From Naasia sp. SYSU D00057 (GTDB taxonomy: Bacteria; Actinomycetota; Actinomycetes; Actinomycetales; Microbacteriaceae): a DNA stretch of 64,000 nucleotides. Below, one piece after another: positions 52,252 through 61,349 of the stretch; position 1 is the stretch's first letter; every line of letters begins with the position of its first letter. The translations under genes and the position numbers were made by a program. The notes under the pieces were generated by a model. It was not told where the DNA came from. It saw only the letters and a program-made list of their open reading frames with translations, and did no database searches. The stretch is taken from positions 310,001-374,000 of the forward strand of contig NZ_JAFMSZ010000002.1 in assembly GCF_017916505.1 (NCBI RefSeq), given 5' to 3'.

Positions 52252-54477
52252 CTAGTGCGGCACCTCCGCCGCGCGTGGGGCTCGCTGTGCGGCGGCGAGG
52301 CGCACGAACAGGGACCGGGGTGCGAGTGCGGCGCGTGCCCGGTCCCGTCGCCGGCTGCCGGACCGCAGCCAGGCGAGCAGCGACTGCACCTCGGCGGGAT
52401 CCGCTCCCTCGGCCGCGGTTCCCGGTCGAGCGAAGCGCTCCCGCTCGACCAGGACGAGCAGGCGGCGCAGGGCGTCCCGATGCCGATCCGACGGGCGCAG
52501 TCCGCCCTCCAGCCGGTCGGCGAGGGTGCGCGGCGTGAGCACCGCGGAGTCGACGAGGCCGAGGTCGAGGGCGGTGTCCTGCACCTCGTCCCAGGCAGGA
52601 CCGACGCGCGCTGCGCGCAGCGCGGCCAGCCGGCGGCGCCGGCGGAGGATGCGCGCGCCGGCGGGCATCAGGAGGGCGAGGACGACGCCCGCGCCGAGCG
52701 CGATGCCGCCGATCGGCGGGCCACCGCCGGCGGCGCCGCCCGAGGCGGTCACGTCCTGGTCGGTGCGATCGTCGCGGGCACCCGTCGACGCGGACGGCGT
52801 GGGCGCCGCCGACGGGCCGTCGGTGGCCCCGGTCTCCTCGGTGCTGAACCGGGGCACATCGCCGCGGCCGGGTGTCGGCTCGAAGCGGACCCACCCCGCG
52901 CCCTCGAAGTAGAGCTCCGGCCAGGCGTGCAGGTCGTGCGAGGTGACCTCGAAGACGCCGGGCTCGCTGATGCGCCGCTCGCCCGGCTGGTAGCCGACCC
53001 CGATGCGGGCGGGGATGCCGAGCTGCCGGGCCATGACGGTCATCGCGGAGGCGAAGTGGGTGCAGTAGCCGCGCTTCTCCTCGAGGAACGCGGCGAGGAC
53101 GTCCATGCTGTCGCCGTCGCCGTCGGCCACCTGCGGGGTGTCCTCGTCATAGGTGAAGTCGCGGCCGCGAAGCCAGTCCTGCAGGGCGATCGCCTGGTCG
53201 TACGCTGTCGTCGCCTCCGCGGTGACCTCCCGGGCGGTCTCCGCGATGATCGCCGGGGCGGTGTCGGGCACCGTGAGGTACCGGCCGAGGCGGTCTCGGT
53301 CCGGGGACGGCGCCGAGCGCAGCTGCTGCACGGTGGGGTCGGGGTCGAGGCTGTGCACCGTGTACTCGCCCACCGGGCGCACTCGGCCGACGGCCTGCAC
53401 GGTGAGCGACTCGGGCTCCCACGCCCAGTCGCCGACGAGGCCCTCCACCGAGGTTGCGGGATACGGGGCGGCGACCCAGGTGCGCTGCGGGTAGGACTCC
53501 GAGATGTCGGTCGTCACCTCCTCGCGCGCTACGGCGTCGCTCAGCCCGGGGGGCGCCGGGAAGGTGCGGACCTGCCGGTTCTCCGGGTCGTCCTCCGACG
53601 TCGTCGGTGTCCACTCGTCGCCCGTCAGGTCGTCGATCGTGACCACCCGCATGTACACCGGTCGGTCGGCGTCGGTGCGGTAGGTGAGCACCGTGACGTC
53701 GGCGCCGCGGCGCAGCTGGTCGCCGAGCCGGACGAGGGGGTCGGCGCCGGGCGTGAACACGGGTCGCAGCGGTCCCGCCGACGCGGGTGCGGGGGCGATG
53801 AGCGTCGGCACGAGGGACTGGAGCACGAGTGCGCCGGCGACCGCGACCGCGCCGAGGGCGGCGGCGCTCGAGGCGCGGGGCCGGGACTGGTCGCGGCGCC
53901 GGTCCAGCCACACGAGGAGGAGGAACGCGGCGACCGTCGCCGTGACGCCCGGGAGGTCGTCGCCGATGCCGACGGCCCGCGCGGGCACGATCGCGAGGAG
54001 CAGGAGGGGGAGCCCCGCCAGCCACGGCAGCCGCAGCTCGGCGACGAGCGCGTCGATCAGCAACGCGAGCACGGCGATCCCGAAGGCGACCATGAGGATG
54101 AGGCCCGGCGTGGCCGTCGCGGGTGGCGAGTCGAGGTAGATCTGCCGGACGGCGGCGCGGAGCACCTCGCCGAGGGCGGGCAGGGTGCGCTCCGTGGGCA
54201 GGATGCCCCAGGTGAGGGTGTCCGGCAGCCACAGCAGGGGTACGAGGAGCGCCGCGACGGCGACGCCCGCGAGCGGGGCGACGGGGCGCAGCTGGCGGAC
54301 GGTGCGCACGGCCGCAGCCGCGGTCACCGCGAGCGCGCCGACGAGGAGCGCCGCCCACCACCAGCCGTCGCCCTGGATGAGCTGGCGCAGGGAACCGGCG
54401 GCGACGAGCGTCGCGAGGAGGGAGGCGCCGGTGATGCCCCAGGTGGACGCATGCGGGGCGGGCGCCGGCGCGCTCAC
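52252..54477 (-). CDS. Transglutaminase-domain membrane protein (TgpA-like)
   Basis: 741 residues from GTG 54477 overlapping the DUF58 stop (GTGA). N-terminal block of about six membrane spans (10-215), an extracytoplasmic domain, then a transglutaminase-like core with catalytic C472 in KRGYCTHFASAM and H517 in HDLHAWPELYF. A Ser/Thr/Pro-rich linker and another span (about 585-610) are followed by a cytoplasmic tail with DUF4129-like character. The set MoxR-DUF58-transglutaminase is a common bacterial operon thought to act in envelope or protein maturation; the substrate is unknown. Confidence 0.9.
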   Translation of the reverse strand: MSAPAPAPHASTWGITGASLLATLVAAGSLRQLIQGDGWWWAALLVGALAVTAAAAVRTVRQLRPVAPLAGVAVAALLVPLLWLPDTLTWGILPTERTLPALGEVLRAAVRQIYLDSPPATATPGLILMVAFGIAVLALLIDALVAELRLPWLAGLPLLLLAIVPARAVGIGDDLPGVTATVAAFLLLVWLDRRRDQSRPRASSAAALGAVAVAGALVLQSLVPTLIAPAPASAGPLRPVFTPGADPLVRLGDQLRRGADVTVLTYRTDADRPVYMRVVTIDDLTGDEWTPTTSEDDPENRQVRTFPAPPGLSDAVAREEVTTDISESYPQRTWVAAPYPATSVEGLVGDWAWEPESLTVQAVGRVRPVGEYTVHSLDPDPTVQQLRSAPSPDRDRLGRYLTVPDTAPAIIAETAREVTAEATTAYDQAIALQDWLRGRDFTYDEDTPQVADGDGDSMDVLAAFLEEKRGYCTHFASAMTVMARQLGIPARIGVGYQPGERRISEPGVFEVTSHDLHAWPELYFEGAGWVRFEPTPGRGDVPRFSTEETGATDGPSAAPTPSASTGARDDRTDQDVTASGGAAGGGPPIGGIALGAGVVLALLMPAGARILRRRRRLAALRAARVGPAWDEVQDTALDLGLVDSAVLTPRTLADRLEGGLRPSDRHRDALRRLLVLVERERFARPGTAAEGADPAEVQSLLAWLRSGSRRRDRARAALAPRSLFVRLAAAQRAPRAAEVPH

Positions 54478-55733
54478 GACCGCGCTCCCTGGGCGGAGGT
54501 GCGCTGCCAGACCTCGGCGACGTCGTCGGACGGCGACGCGGACGCCGAGCGCCAGCCCGCGAACCAGATCTCCTCCGGCGGCATGCGGTCCCCGTCGCCG
54601 ACGAGCACGACCGAGGCGCTGCTCGCGCGCGCCTTCTGGGGCGCCAGCTCCCGCAGCTCCTGATCCGTCACCGCGCAGCCGAGCACCGCGTGCACCGGCG
54701 CGGGGTCGGCGGCGAGGAACGCGCCGAGCCGCGGGAGGTAGGCGGAGCCCCGGACGGTGCGCCGCTCGACGGTCGCGAGGTCGAGCAGCGCCTCTCGCGG
54801 CGTCCGGTTGACGTCGAGCACTCCCTCGTCCGTGGGCACCGTCTCCATGAGGGCGACGCCCACACCGGTGTCGCCGAGGTGGACGAGGAGGGAGGCCGCG
54901 TACTCGACCGCCCACTCGAACGCGGCGGAGGACGGGTAGCTCTCGCGGCGGATGTCGAGCAGCACGAGGGCGCGCGCCTCGTCCTGGCTCTGCTCCTGGC
55001 GCACCATCAGCTCGCCGCGGTGGGCCGTGGCGCGCCAGTGCACGTGCCGGAGCGCATCCCCCGCCCGGTAGTCGCGCGCGATGACGTCATCGTGGCCGTG
55101 GCCGGTCTTCCAGGCCGGCACCGCGGTGTCGGCGATGCTCGTGCGCCCGGGGACGGCCCCGTCGAGCGGTGTGATCCGCGGCAGCACGGTCAGCGGGGCG
55201 GGCTCGCCAACGACGCGCTCGTGCAACGTCAGGCCGAACGGGTCGCTGCGCTCCACCACCAGCGGGCCGATCGAGACGATCCCGCGCTCCCGCGCCTCCA
55301 GCTGGTAGTCGAGCCGGCGGCGGGCGGCCGCGTCCCCGCGAGCGCCGAGCGAGGGCAGCACCTCGAAGGGCCGGAACTCGAAGCCGCGCGGGGTGTGGTC
55401 CCGCCAGAGCTGAGGGGACGAGCGGAGCCACGCGTTGTTCGAGACCTGGATCTGCACGTGCGTCCGGTCCCCGACCGAGACGACGTCCGGGCTGTTCCGG
55501 CGGACCGCGGACAGCGAGGCGACGCGGGCCCGGACGGACAGGGCGGAGACGAGGACGAGCGCGGCGAGCACGCAGCCGACGTAGAGGAGGTCGCGCCAGC
55601 CGACCGAGAAGGCGACGATCACCGCGATGGCGGCGGCGGCGAGCACGGCCCAGCCGCGACGGGTGAGCCGCGGCATCCCGAGGTCGAGCCGCCGCAGTCG
55701 GCGGCGGACGCCGGGGTGCGGAATCGCGGTCAT
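54474..55733 (-). CDS. DUF58 domain protein
   Basis: 419 residues, ATG 55733. Two N-terminal spans (about 25-70), then a vWA-like DUF58 core with the signature DVIARDYRAGDALRHVHWRATAHRGEL (parts: RDYRAGDALRHVHW and RATAHRGEL) near 220. Second gene of the operon after MoxR, 10 bases downstream. DUF58 partners a MoxR ATPase, probably as a chaperone or metal-insertion complex. Confidence 0.9.
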   Translation of the reverse strand: MTAIPHPGVRRRLRRLDLGMPRLTRRGWAVLAAAAIAVIVAFSVGWRDLLYVGCVLAALVLVSALSVRARVASLSAVRRNSPDVVSVGDRTHVQIQVSNNAWLRSSPQLWRDHTPRGFEFRPFEVLPSLGARGDAAARRRLDYQLEARERGIVSIGPLVVERSDPFGLTLHERVVGEPAPLTVLPRITPLDGAVPGRTSIADTAVPAWKTGHGHDDVIARDYRAGDALRHVHWRATAHRGELMVRQEQSQDEARALVLLDIRRESYPSSAAFEWAVEYAASLLVHLGDTGVGVALMETVPTDEGVLDVNRTPREALLDLATVERRTVRGSAYLPRLGAFLAADPAPVHAVLGCAVTDQELRELAPQKARASSASVVLVGDGDRMPPEEIWFAGWRSASASPSDDVAEVWQRTSAQGARS

Positions 55734-55743
55734 GGTCGCCGTC

Positions 55744-56709
55744 TCACGCGCGCGGCACCGCCGTGGCGGCGAGGATCCCGCGGACGATCTCGGCCGCCGC
55801 CTCCCACTCGGTGCCGCCGGAGCGGCCGAGCGCCTGACGCGTCGGCAGCAGGCGGTGGGCGAGGACGGACACGGCGAGCGCCGACAGGTCGTCGGGGAGC
55901 ACGAAGTCGCGGCCCTCGAGCAGGGCCCGGGCCTTCGCCACGCGGGCGAGCTGCAGGGTCGCGCGGGGGCTGGCGCCGAGGCGGAGGTCGGCGTGCGAGC
56001 GGGTCGCGGTGACGATCGCGAGCAGGTACTGCTCCACCGCGGGCGACAGGTAGATGGTGCGCGCGGCGGTGATCATCGCCTGCAGCTCCTCGAGCGTGAC
56101 GACGGGCCGCACGTCGTCGATCGGGCTGCGGGCCTCCCGCGAGCGCAGCATCGCGAGCTCGGCGCGCGGGTCGGGATAGCCCATCGAGACGGACGCCGTG
56201 AACCGGTCGCGCTGCGCCTCCGGCAGAGCGTAGGTGCCGTCCATCTCGACCGGGTTCTGGGTGGCGACCACCATGAAGGGCCGGGGCAGCTGCCAGCTGC
56301 GGCCGTCGACGGTGACCTGGCCCTCCTCCATGCACTCCAGCAGGGCGGACTGCGTCTTCGGGGAGGCGCGGTTGATCTCGTCGCCGATCACGAGGTTCGC
56401 GAAGACCGAGCCCGGCTTGAACTCGAACTGGCCGCTGCCCTGGTCGAAGACGGAGACCCCCGTGACGTCGGACGGCAGCAGGTCGGGCGTGAACTGGATG
56501 CGGCTCACCGTGCCGCCCACCGACCGGGCGAGCGCCTTGGCGAGCATCGTCTTGCCGACACCGGGCACGTCCTCGATGAGGAGGTGCCCCTCGGCGAGGA
56601 GGACCGTGAGCGCCACCGCGGTGACCTCGGGCTTGCCGTCGATGACGGTCTCCACGGACCGGAGGACGCGCGTCGCGGCCTCCCGGACGTCGACGTCGAG
56701 CGCTGTCAT
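55744..56709 (-). CDS. moxR: MoxR-family AAA+ ATPase
   Basis: 321 residues. AAA+ features: Walker A EDVPGVGKTMLAKAL near 47-61, QFTPDLLPSDVTG, Walker B NLVIGDEINRASPKTQSALLE, sensor 1 MVVATQNPVE and the arginine-finger segment LPEAQRDRF. All catalytic residues look intact. Overlaps the upstream membrane-protein gene by ATGA. Confidence 0.95.
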   Translation of the reverse strand: MTALDVDVREAATRVLRSVETVIDGKPEVTAVALTVLLAEGHLLIEDVPGVGKTMLAKALARSVGGTVSRIQFTPDLLPSDVTGVSVFDQGSGQFEFKPGSVFANLVIGDEINRASPKTQSALLECMEEGQVTVDGRSWQLPRPFMVVATQNPVEMDGTYALPEAQRDRFTASVSMGYPDPRAELAMLRSREARSPIDDVRPVVTLEELQAMITAARTIYLSPAVEQYLLAIVTATRSHADLRLGASPRATLQLARVAKARALLEGRDFVLPDDLSALAVSVLAHRLLPTRQALGRSGGTEWEAAAEIVRGILAATAVPRA

Positions 56710-57284
56710 CGCGTGCCTCTCTCGGAGCGGAGGATGTGCAGGAACAGGGTGGCGACCGCGGTCGCGACCCCGAGCACGACCAGCTGCGGAGCCACGGCGA
56801 CCGCGAGCTGGGCCGCGAGGACCTGCTCGACGGAGCGGCCGTCCGCGAAGCGGAGCGTGCCGTCCTGGGTGAAGACGGACCAGTCGGTGCCGTACCCGGT
56901 GGCGGCCGACGTGAAGTGCAGGAGCACGCCGCCGACGACGAGGAGGGCGCTCACGAGCCAGAGCGGTCCGGTGCGGAGGCGACGGGGCTCCTGCGGCGGC
57001 GCCTGCTCCTCCGCGGGCCGCTGCTGGTCCGGCTGCCCCGCCAGGGGCGGCGCGGCATCCGCAGGGAAAGGGGGCGCGGAAGAGGCGGCGGTGGGAGCCG
57101 GAGGGAGCGTCTTCGGAGTCGGCGGGTTTCCGGCGGAGAGGGGTGCGGAGGCCGGCACGGGCGCCTGCGGGCGCGCATCCGCGCGGCGCTCGCCCGAGGG
57201 GTCGGCGTAGCCGCGCTGGAAGACGGGGTCGTACCGCGGATCGAGCGACGGCGAGGTGCGGTCAGCCGGCGGAACCGTTGCCAT
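56706..57284 (-). CDS. Pro/Ala-rich two-span membrane protein heading the MoxR operon
   Basis: 192 residues, ATG 57284. A cytoplasmic, disordered Pro/Ala-rich part (1-105) with DPRYDPVFQRGY near residue 16 is followed by two spans (about 106-122 and 160-182) and a short external loop (TSAATGYGTDWSVFTQDG). Unknown family with recurring association to MoxR/DUF58 operons in related bacteria, as far as I can recall. Could anchor or localise the MoxR-DUF58 complex. Confidence 0.7.
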   Translation of the reverse strand: MATVPPADRTSPSLDPRYDPVFQRGYADPSGERRADARPQAPVPASAPLSAGNPPTPKTLPPAPTAASSAPPFPADAAPPLAGQPDQQRPAEEQAPPQEPRRLRTGPLWLVSALLVVGGVLLHFTSAATGYGTDWSVFTQDGTLRFADGRSVEQVLAAQLAVAVAPQLVVLGVATAVATLFLHILRSERGTR

Positions 57285-57310
57285 GCGTCCTCACAGGGGT
57301 TTTGGGTGGG

Positions 57311-58516
57311 CTACACCATAACCGACCGTGCTGACCCTTTCCTCCGGCTGTTCAGGCCGCTGATCACCACGAGAGCGAGTCCGGAGGCCATGATGACGGC
57401 GGCCGTCCAGGGCAGCGAGGCGACCCCCACGAGGGGGAGCAGCAGCGCCCCCACGAGGGCGCCGCCGCCGATGCCGGTGTTGAACGCCGTCGTGATCCAG
57501 GCCGAGGCCATGTCCCGCAGCCGCGGCGACGCCAGCACCATGTTCCGCGTGTGCAGCAGCGGCGGCAGCGCGCCGAAGGCGACGCCCCACGCGACGATCG
57601 CGACGACGACCAGCCAGGGCACTCCCGGGAAGGCCCCGAGGAGGAGGATGCACCCGATCCCGACGGCCGACGCGACGACGACGGAGCCGACCGGGTAGCG
57701 GCCGCCGGCGATGCCCGCGAGCAGCAGCCCGACCGCTCCGGCGCCGCCGTAGAGGAAGAGCATCGGCCCGACGGCGTCCGCCCCGAAGCCCGCGGCATCC
57801 GCCAGATACGGCGCGATGTAGGTGTAGAAGGTGTTCTGGCCGACGATGAGCACCGCGACCGTGAGGGAGAGGAAGAGCACGGCGGGCAGGGTCGGGTCCC
57901 GCCGAGTGGGCAGCGGGATCTCGCCCGTGGTGACGGGCACGCTGTGGTCGACGGGCGGCAGCAGCCGCAGCACGAGCACCGCGAGCAGCAGCATGGCGGC
58001 GGCGATCGCGGCGAAGCCGAGGCGCCAGCCGAGCGCGTGCCCGAGCGCGGTGCCGACCGGCACGCCCAGCACGAAGGCGGCCGAGCCGCCGGCGTTGGTG
58101 ATCGCGATCGCGCGCGCCAGCTGCCCGGGCGCGACGAGGTGCGCCGCGTAGGAGCCGACGACCGCCCAGAACAGTCCGTGCGCGAGGCCGGCGAGCACCC
58201 GGGCCCCGAGCAGGATCTCGTACGTCGGCGCGATGGCCGCGAGCACCGTGGCCACGGCGTTCACGATGAGCACCCAGAACACGAGCGTCTTGCGGGAGAC
58301 GTCCCTCGTCAGCAGAGCGAGCGGCGTCGTGGCGAGCACCACGGTCGCCGCGAAGACGGTCACGAGGATTCCCGCCTGCGACACCGTGACGTCGAGGCCG
58401 CGCGCCATGTCGGGGAGCAGGCCGGCGGGCAGGAACTCGCCCGTGATCGAGACGAAGACGGCGCCGGCGAGGGTCAGCAGCCCGAGCGTCGGGAAGCGCT
58501 CGTCCGGGGCCTGCAT
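57311..58516 (-). CDS. MFS exporter, DHA1 (AraJ/YdhP-like) type
   Basis: 401 residues, ATG 58516. Twelve spans. Motifs include FLPAGLLPDMARGLDVTVSQAGILVTVFAA (part EFLPAGLLPDMARGLDV) and GARVLAGLAHGLFWAVV, seen in sugar-efflux and arabinose-polymer exporters such as AraJ. Divergent from purU by 49 bases. Substrate unknown; drug or sugar efflux. Confidence 0.87.
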   Translation of the reverse strand: MQAPDERFPTLGLLTLAGAVFVSITGEFLPAGLLPDMARGLDVTVSQAGILVTVFAATVVLATTPLALLTRDVSRKTLVFWVLIVNAVATVLAAIAPTYEILLGARVLAGLAHGLFWAVVGSYAAHLVAPGQLARAIAITNAGGSAAFVLGVPVGTALGHALGWRLGFAAIAAAMLLLAVLVLRLLPPVDHSVPVTTGEIPLPTRRDPTLPAVLFLSLTVAVLIVGQNTFYTYIAPYLADAAGFGADAVGPMLFLYGGAGAVGLLLAGIAGGRYPVGSVVVASAVGIGCILLLGAFPGVPWLVVVAIVAWGVAFGALPPLLHTRNMVLASPRLRDMASAWITTAFNTGIGGGALVGALLLPLVGVASLPWTAAVIMASGLALVVISGLNSRRKGSARSVMV

Positions 58517-58553
58517 GTCCGTCTCATCCTAGGGGCGCGCCGAGGTCGCACTA

Positions 58554-58559
58554 CGCTGG
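58554..58559 (+). promoter_or_regulatory. -10 hexamer, leaderless layout
   Basis: TACGCT, six bases before the purU GTG at 58566. Confidence 0.45.
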
Positions 58560-58565
58560 GGGACC

Positions 58566-59453
58566 GTGGCCAGCGACCCCCTCTCCCCTGCCGACGTCCC
58601 GGACCGTGCCGGCCATTGGGTGCTCTCGCTCGTCTGCCGCGACGAGCCCGGGATCGTGCATGCCATCAGCGGCGCGATCGTGGCCGCCCGCGGCAACATC
58701 ACCGAGTCCCAGCAGTTCTCGAGCGCCGACACGGGCCGCTTCTTCATGCGCCTCCAGGTGGAGACGGACGCGACCCGCGAGGAGTTCGCCGCCCTGCTCG
58801 AGCCGGTGATCTCCCGGTTCTCGATGTCCTGGCAGCTCGATCAGGAGGGGCGACACAAGCGGACCCTGGTGCTCGTCTCGACCGCCGGCCACTGCCTCAA
58901 CGACCTGCTCTTCCGTCGCCGCTCCGGGCAGCTGCCCGTCGACATCCCGCTCGTGCTCAGCAACCACCCGGTCCTCCGGGAGCTGGCCGAGTTCTACGGC
59001 GTCCCCTTCGAGTCGCGGCCGATCGTCGACGCGGAGTCGAAGGCCGCGTTCGAGCGGCGCATCCTCGAGGTGGTGGACGAGCACGACATCGAGCTCGTCG
59101 TCCTCGCCCGGTACATGCAGATCCTCTCGCCCGAGCTGTGCGAGAAGCTCGCCGGACGGGCGATCAACATCCACCACTCGTTCCTCCCCGGCTTCGCGGG
59201 CGCGAACCCGTACCGGCAGGCGCACGCCCGCGGCGTGAAGCTGATCGGCGCGACGGCGCACTTCGTGACGAGCGAGCTCGACGAGGGCCCGATCATCGAG
59301 CAGAACGTCGTGCGGGTGGACCACACGCGCACCCCCGCGGAGCTGGTCGGCATCGGCCAGGACGAGGAGAGCCGCACACTGCGCCAGGCGGTGACCTGGT
59401 TCGCCCAGGACCGCGTGCTCCTCGACGGCGCGCGGACGATCATCTTCCGCTGA
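58566..59453 (+). CDS. purU: Formyltetrahydrofolate deformylase
   Basis: 295 residues from a leaderless-type GTG. N-terminal ACT domain (about 15-95: LSLVCRDEPGIVHAISGAI, ESQQFSSADTGRFFMR) and a C-terminal formyl-transferase fold with LARYMQILSP, the catalytic Asn/His in NIHHSFLPGFAGANPY and the Asp in TSELDEGPIIEQ. It splits 10-formyl-THF to THF and formate, balancing the one-carbon pool with glycine and methionine through its ACT domain. The last 14 bases overlap the 3' end of nagA. Confidence 0.95.
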   Translation: MASDPLSPADVPDRAGHWVLSLVCRDEPGIVHAISGAIVAARGNITESQQFSSADTGRFFMRLQVETDATREEFAALLEPVISRFSMSWQLDQEGRHKRTLVLVSTAGHCLNDLLFRRRSGQLPVDIPLVLSNHPVLRELAEFYGVPFESRPIVDAESKAAFERRILEVVDEHDIELVVLARYMQILSPELCEKLAGRAINIHHSFLPGFAGANPYRQAHARGVKLIGATAHFVTSELDEGPIIEQNVVRVDHTRTPAELVGIGQDEESRTLRQAVTWFAQDRVLLDGARTIIFR

Positions 59454-60585
59454 CCGGCTCCAGCACCCGCTCGGTCCGCCAGTCGGCGTCGAGGATCAGC
59501 AGCCGCGCGTCCTGGCCGACGCCGATCCGGCCCCTGTCGGCGAGCCCGAGCAGGCCGGCGGGGGTCGCAGTGAGCGCGGCCACCGCCGCCGCCGGATCCT
59601 CGCCGAGCTCCTCGACGGCGTACCGGAGGGCGGCGTCCTGGGTGAGCGTCGAGCCGGCCAGCGTCGCCGTCCCCGCGAGGTGGGCCCCGCCGTCCCGCAC
59701 CTCGACGTCGAGCGGGCCGAGCCGGTAGTCGCCGTCGCCGCCCCCCGCGGCGGCCATCGCGTCGGTGACGAGCGCGACGCGGCCGGGCGCCAGGGCGAAC
59801 AGCATCCGCGCCGAGGAGGGATGCACGTGCCGCCCGTCGAGGATGAGCTCGAGCACGACCCGGCCGTCGTCGATCGCCGCGCCGATCGGGCCCGGCGCTC
59901 GGGAGCCGATGCCGGGCATCGCGTTGAACGCGTGGGTGAGGAGGCGCGCGCCCCGGTCGAACGCGGCGCGTGCGGTGTCGTAGTCCGCGTCGGTGTGGCC
60001 GACGGCGACCACCACGCCGGCCGCCGAGAAGCGCTCGACCGCGTCGAGGGCGCCGGGCAGCTCGGGAGCGATGGTCACCGAGCGCAGGTTCCCGGCGGCC
60101 GCCTCGAGCAGCCGATCCACGGTCGAGGAGTCGGGGGCGATCAGCCGCGCCGGGTCGTGGGCACCTCGCCGGGACGGGGCGAGGAAGGGCCCCTCCAGGT
60201 GGACGCCGAGGATCCCCGGTTCGACCGCGCGCAGCGCGGCCACGAGACGCAGCCGCTCCTCGAGCAGGCCGACGCTCGCGGCGACGAGGCTCAGCACGGC
60301 GCCGGTGGTGCCGTGCCTGCGGTGCAGCGCCACGCCCGCCAGGATCTCGGACGAGGTGCCGGTGTCGTAGGAGAAGCCGCCCCCGCCGTGGCCGTGCAGA
60401 TCGAGGAAGCCCGGCACCACCCGGCGGCCGCCCGCGTCGATCACGTCCGCGCCCGAAGGGAGGCGGCGCCACCCGTCGCCGTCGCCGACCGCCGTGATCC
60501 GGCCGCCCTCGCTGCGCACCCACCCCGACGGGCGCACCCCGTCGGCGTCGGTCAGCGTCGCGGAGTGGACGATCCTCGCCGTCAC
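59440..60585 (-). CDS. nagA: N-acetylglucosamine-6-phosphate deacetylase
   Basis: 381 residues from GTG 60585, overlapping the nagB stop (GTGA). Amidohydrolase metal motif VVPGFLDLHGHGGGGFSYD near 58, then GVHLEGPFLAPSRRGAHD, VAVGHTDADYD, HAFNAMPGIGSR and LVTDAMAAAGGGDGDY with the catalytic Asp. It removes the acetyl group from GlcNAc-6-P. Last gene of the amino-sugar operon; convergent 14-base overlap with purU. Confidence 0.93.
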   Translation of the reverse strand: MTARIVHSATLTDADGVRPSGWVRSEGGRITAVGDGDGWRRLPSGADVIDAGGRRVVPGFLDLHGHGGGGFSYDTGTSSEILAGVALHRRHGTTGAVLSLVAASVGLLEERLRLVAALRAVEPGILGVHLEGPFLAPSRRGAHDPARLIAPDSSTVDRLLEAAAGNLRSVTIAPELPGALDAVERFSAAGVVVAVGHTDADYDTARAAFDRGARLLTHAFNAMPGIGSRAPGPIGAAIDDGRVVLELILDGRHVHPSSARMLFALAPGRVALVTDAMAAAGGGDGDYRLGPLDVEVRDGGAHLAGTATLAGSTLTQDAALRYAVEELGEDPAAAVAALTATPAGLLGLADRGRIGVGQDARLLILDADWRTERVLEPVSGR

Positions 60586-61349
60586 CGCGGCTGCCAGTAC
60601 GGCTTGTTGGCGTGGACGTAGCGGTAGTAGTCCGCGTGCTCGAGGCGCGCGGCCGCCGCCTCGTCGACGAGCACGGTGACCCGGGGGTGCAGCTGGATCG
60701 CGGACCCCGGGTGGTTCGCCGTGACCGGACCCTCGACCGCCGCGGCCACCGCCTCGGCCTTCCGCTCCCCGAACGCGAGCAGGAGCAGGCGCCGGGCACG
60801 GAGGATCGTGCCGAGGCCCTGCGTGATGCAGTGGATGGGCACGTCGTCCACGGAGTCGAAGAACCGGGCGTTGTCGCGCCGGGTCTGCTCGGTCAGCGTC
60901 TTGACGCGGGTGAGCGAGGCGAGGGACGAGCCGGGCTCGTTGAAGCCGATGTGGCCGTCGGTGCCGAGCCCGAGCAGCTGCAGGTCGACGCCGCCCGCCT
61001 CGGTGAGCGCGTGCTCGTAGACGTCGCCGGCGTGCTCGATCGGGCCCTCGCCGGGCACGTGGACCCTCGCCGGGTCGAGCCCGAGAGGGCCGGTGACCTC
61101 GCGCGCGATCACCGAGTGGTAGCTCTGGGGGTGGTCCAGGGCGAGGCCGACGTACTCGTCGAGCGCGAACGCCCGGAGCCGGGAGAGGTCGAGGCGACGG
61201 GCGGCCAGCGCCTGGTACACCGGCAGCGGCGTCGATCCGGTGGCGACGCCGAGCACGGCATCCGGCCGCGCTTGGACGAGATCGCCGATGATGTCGGCGG
61301 CCAGCTCCCCCGCCGCGGCGGCGTCGGGCAGGATCACGACCTCGGCCAT
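60582..61349 (-). CDS. nagB: Glucosamine-6-phosphate deaminase
   Basis: 255 residues; the ATG shares one base with the upstream stop (TGATG). NagB motifs: GVATGSTPLPVYQAL, AFALDEYVGLALDHPQSYH with the catalytic Asp, LLGLGTDGHIGFNEPGSSL and ITQGLGTILRARRLLLLAFG. Converts GlcN-6-P to fructose-6-P and ammonia. Slightly shorter than E. coli NagB, as usual for short-form actinobacterial enzymes without the allosteric C-terminus. Confidence 0.95.
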   Translation of the reverse strand: MAEVVILPDAAAAGELAADIIGDLVQARPDAVLGVATGSTPLPVYQALAARRLDLSRLRAFALDEYVGLALDHPQSYHSVIAREVTGPLGLDPARVHVPGEGPIEHAGDVYEHALTEAGGVDLQLLGLGTDGHIGFNEPGSSLASLTRVKTLTEQTRRDNARFFDSVDDVPIHCITQGLGTILRARRLLLLAFGERKAEAVAAAVEGPVTANHPGSAIQLHPRVTVLVDEAAAARLEHADYYRYVHANKPYWQPR

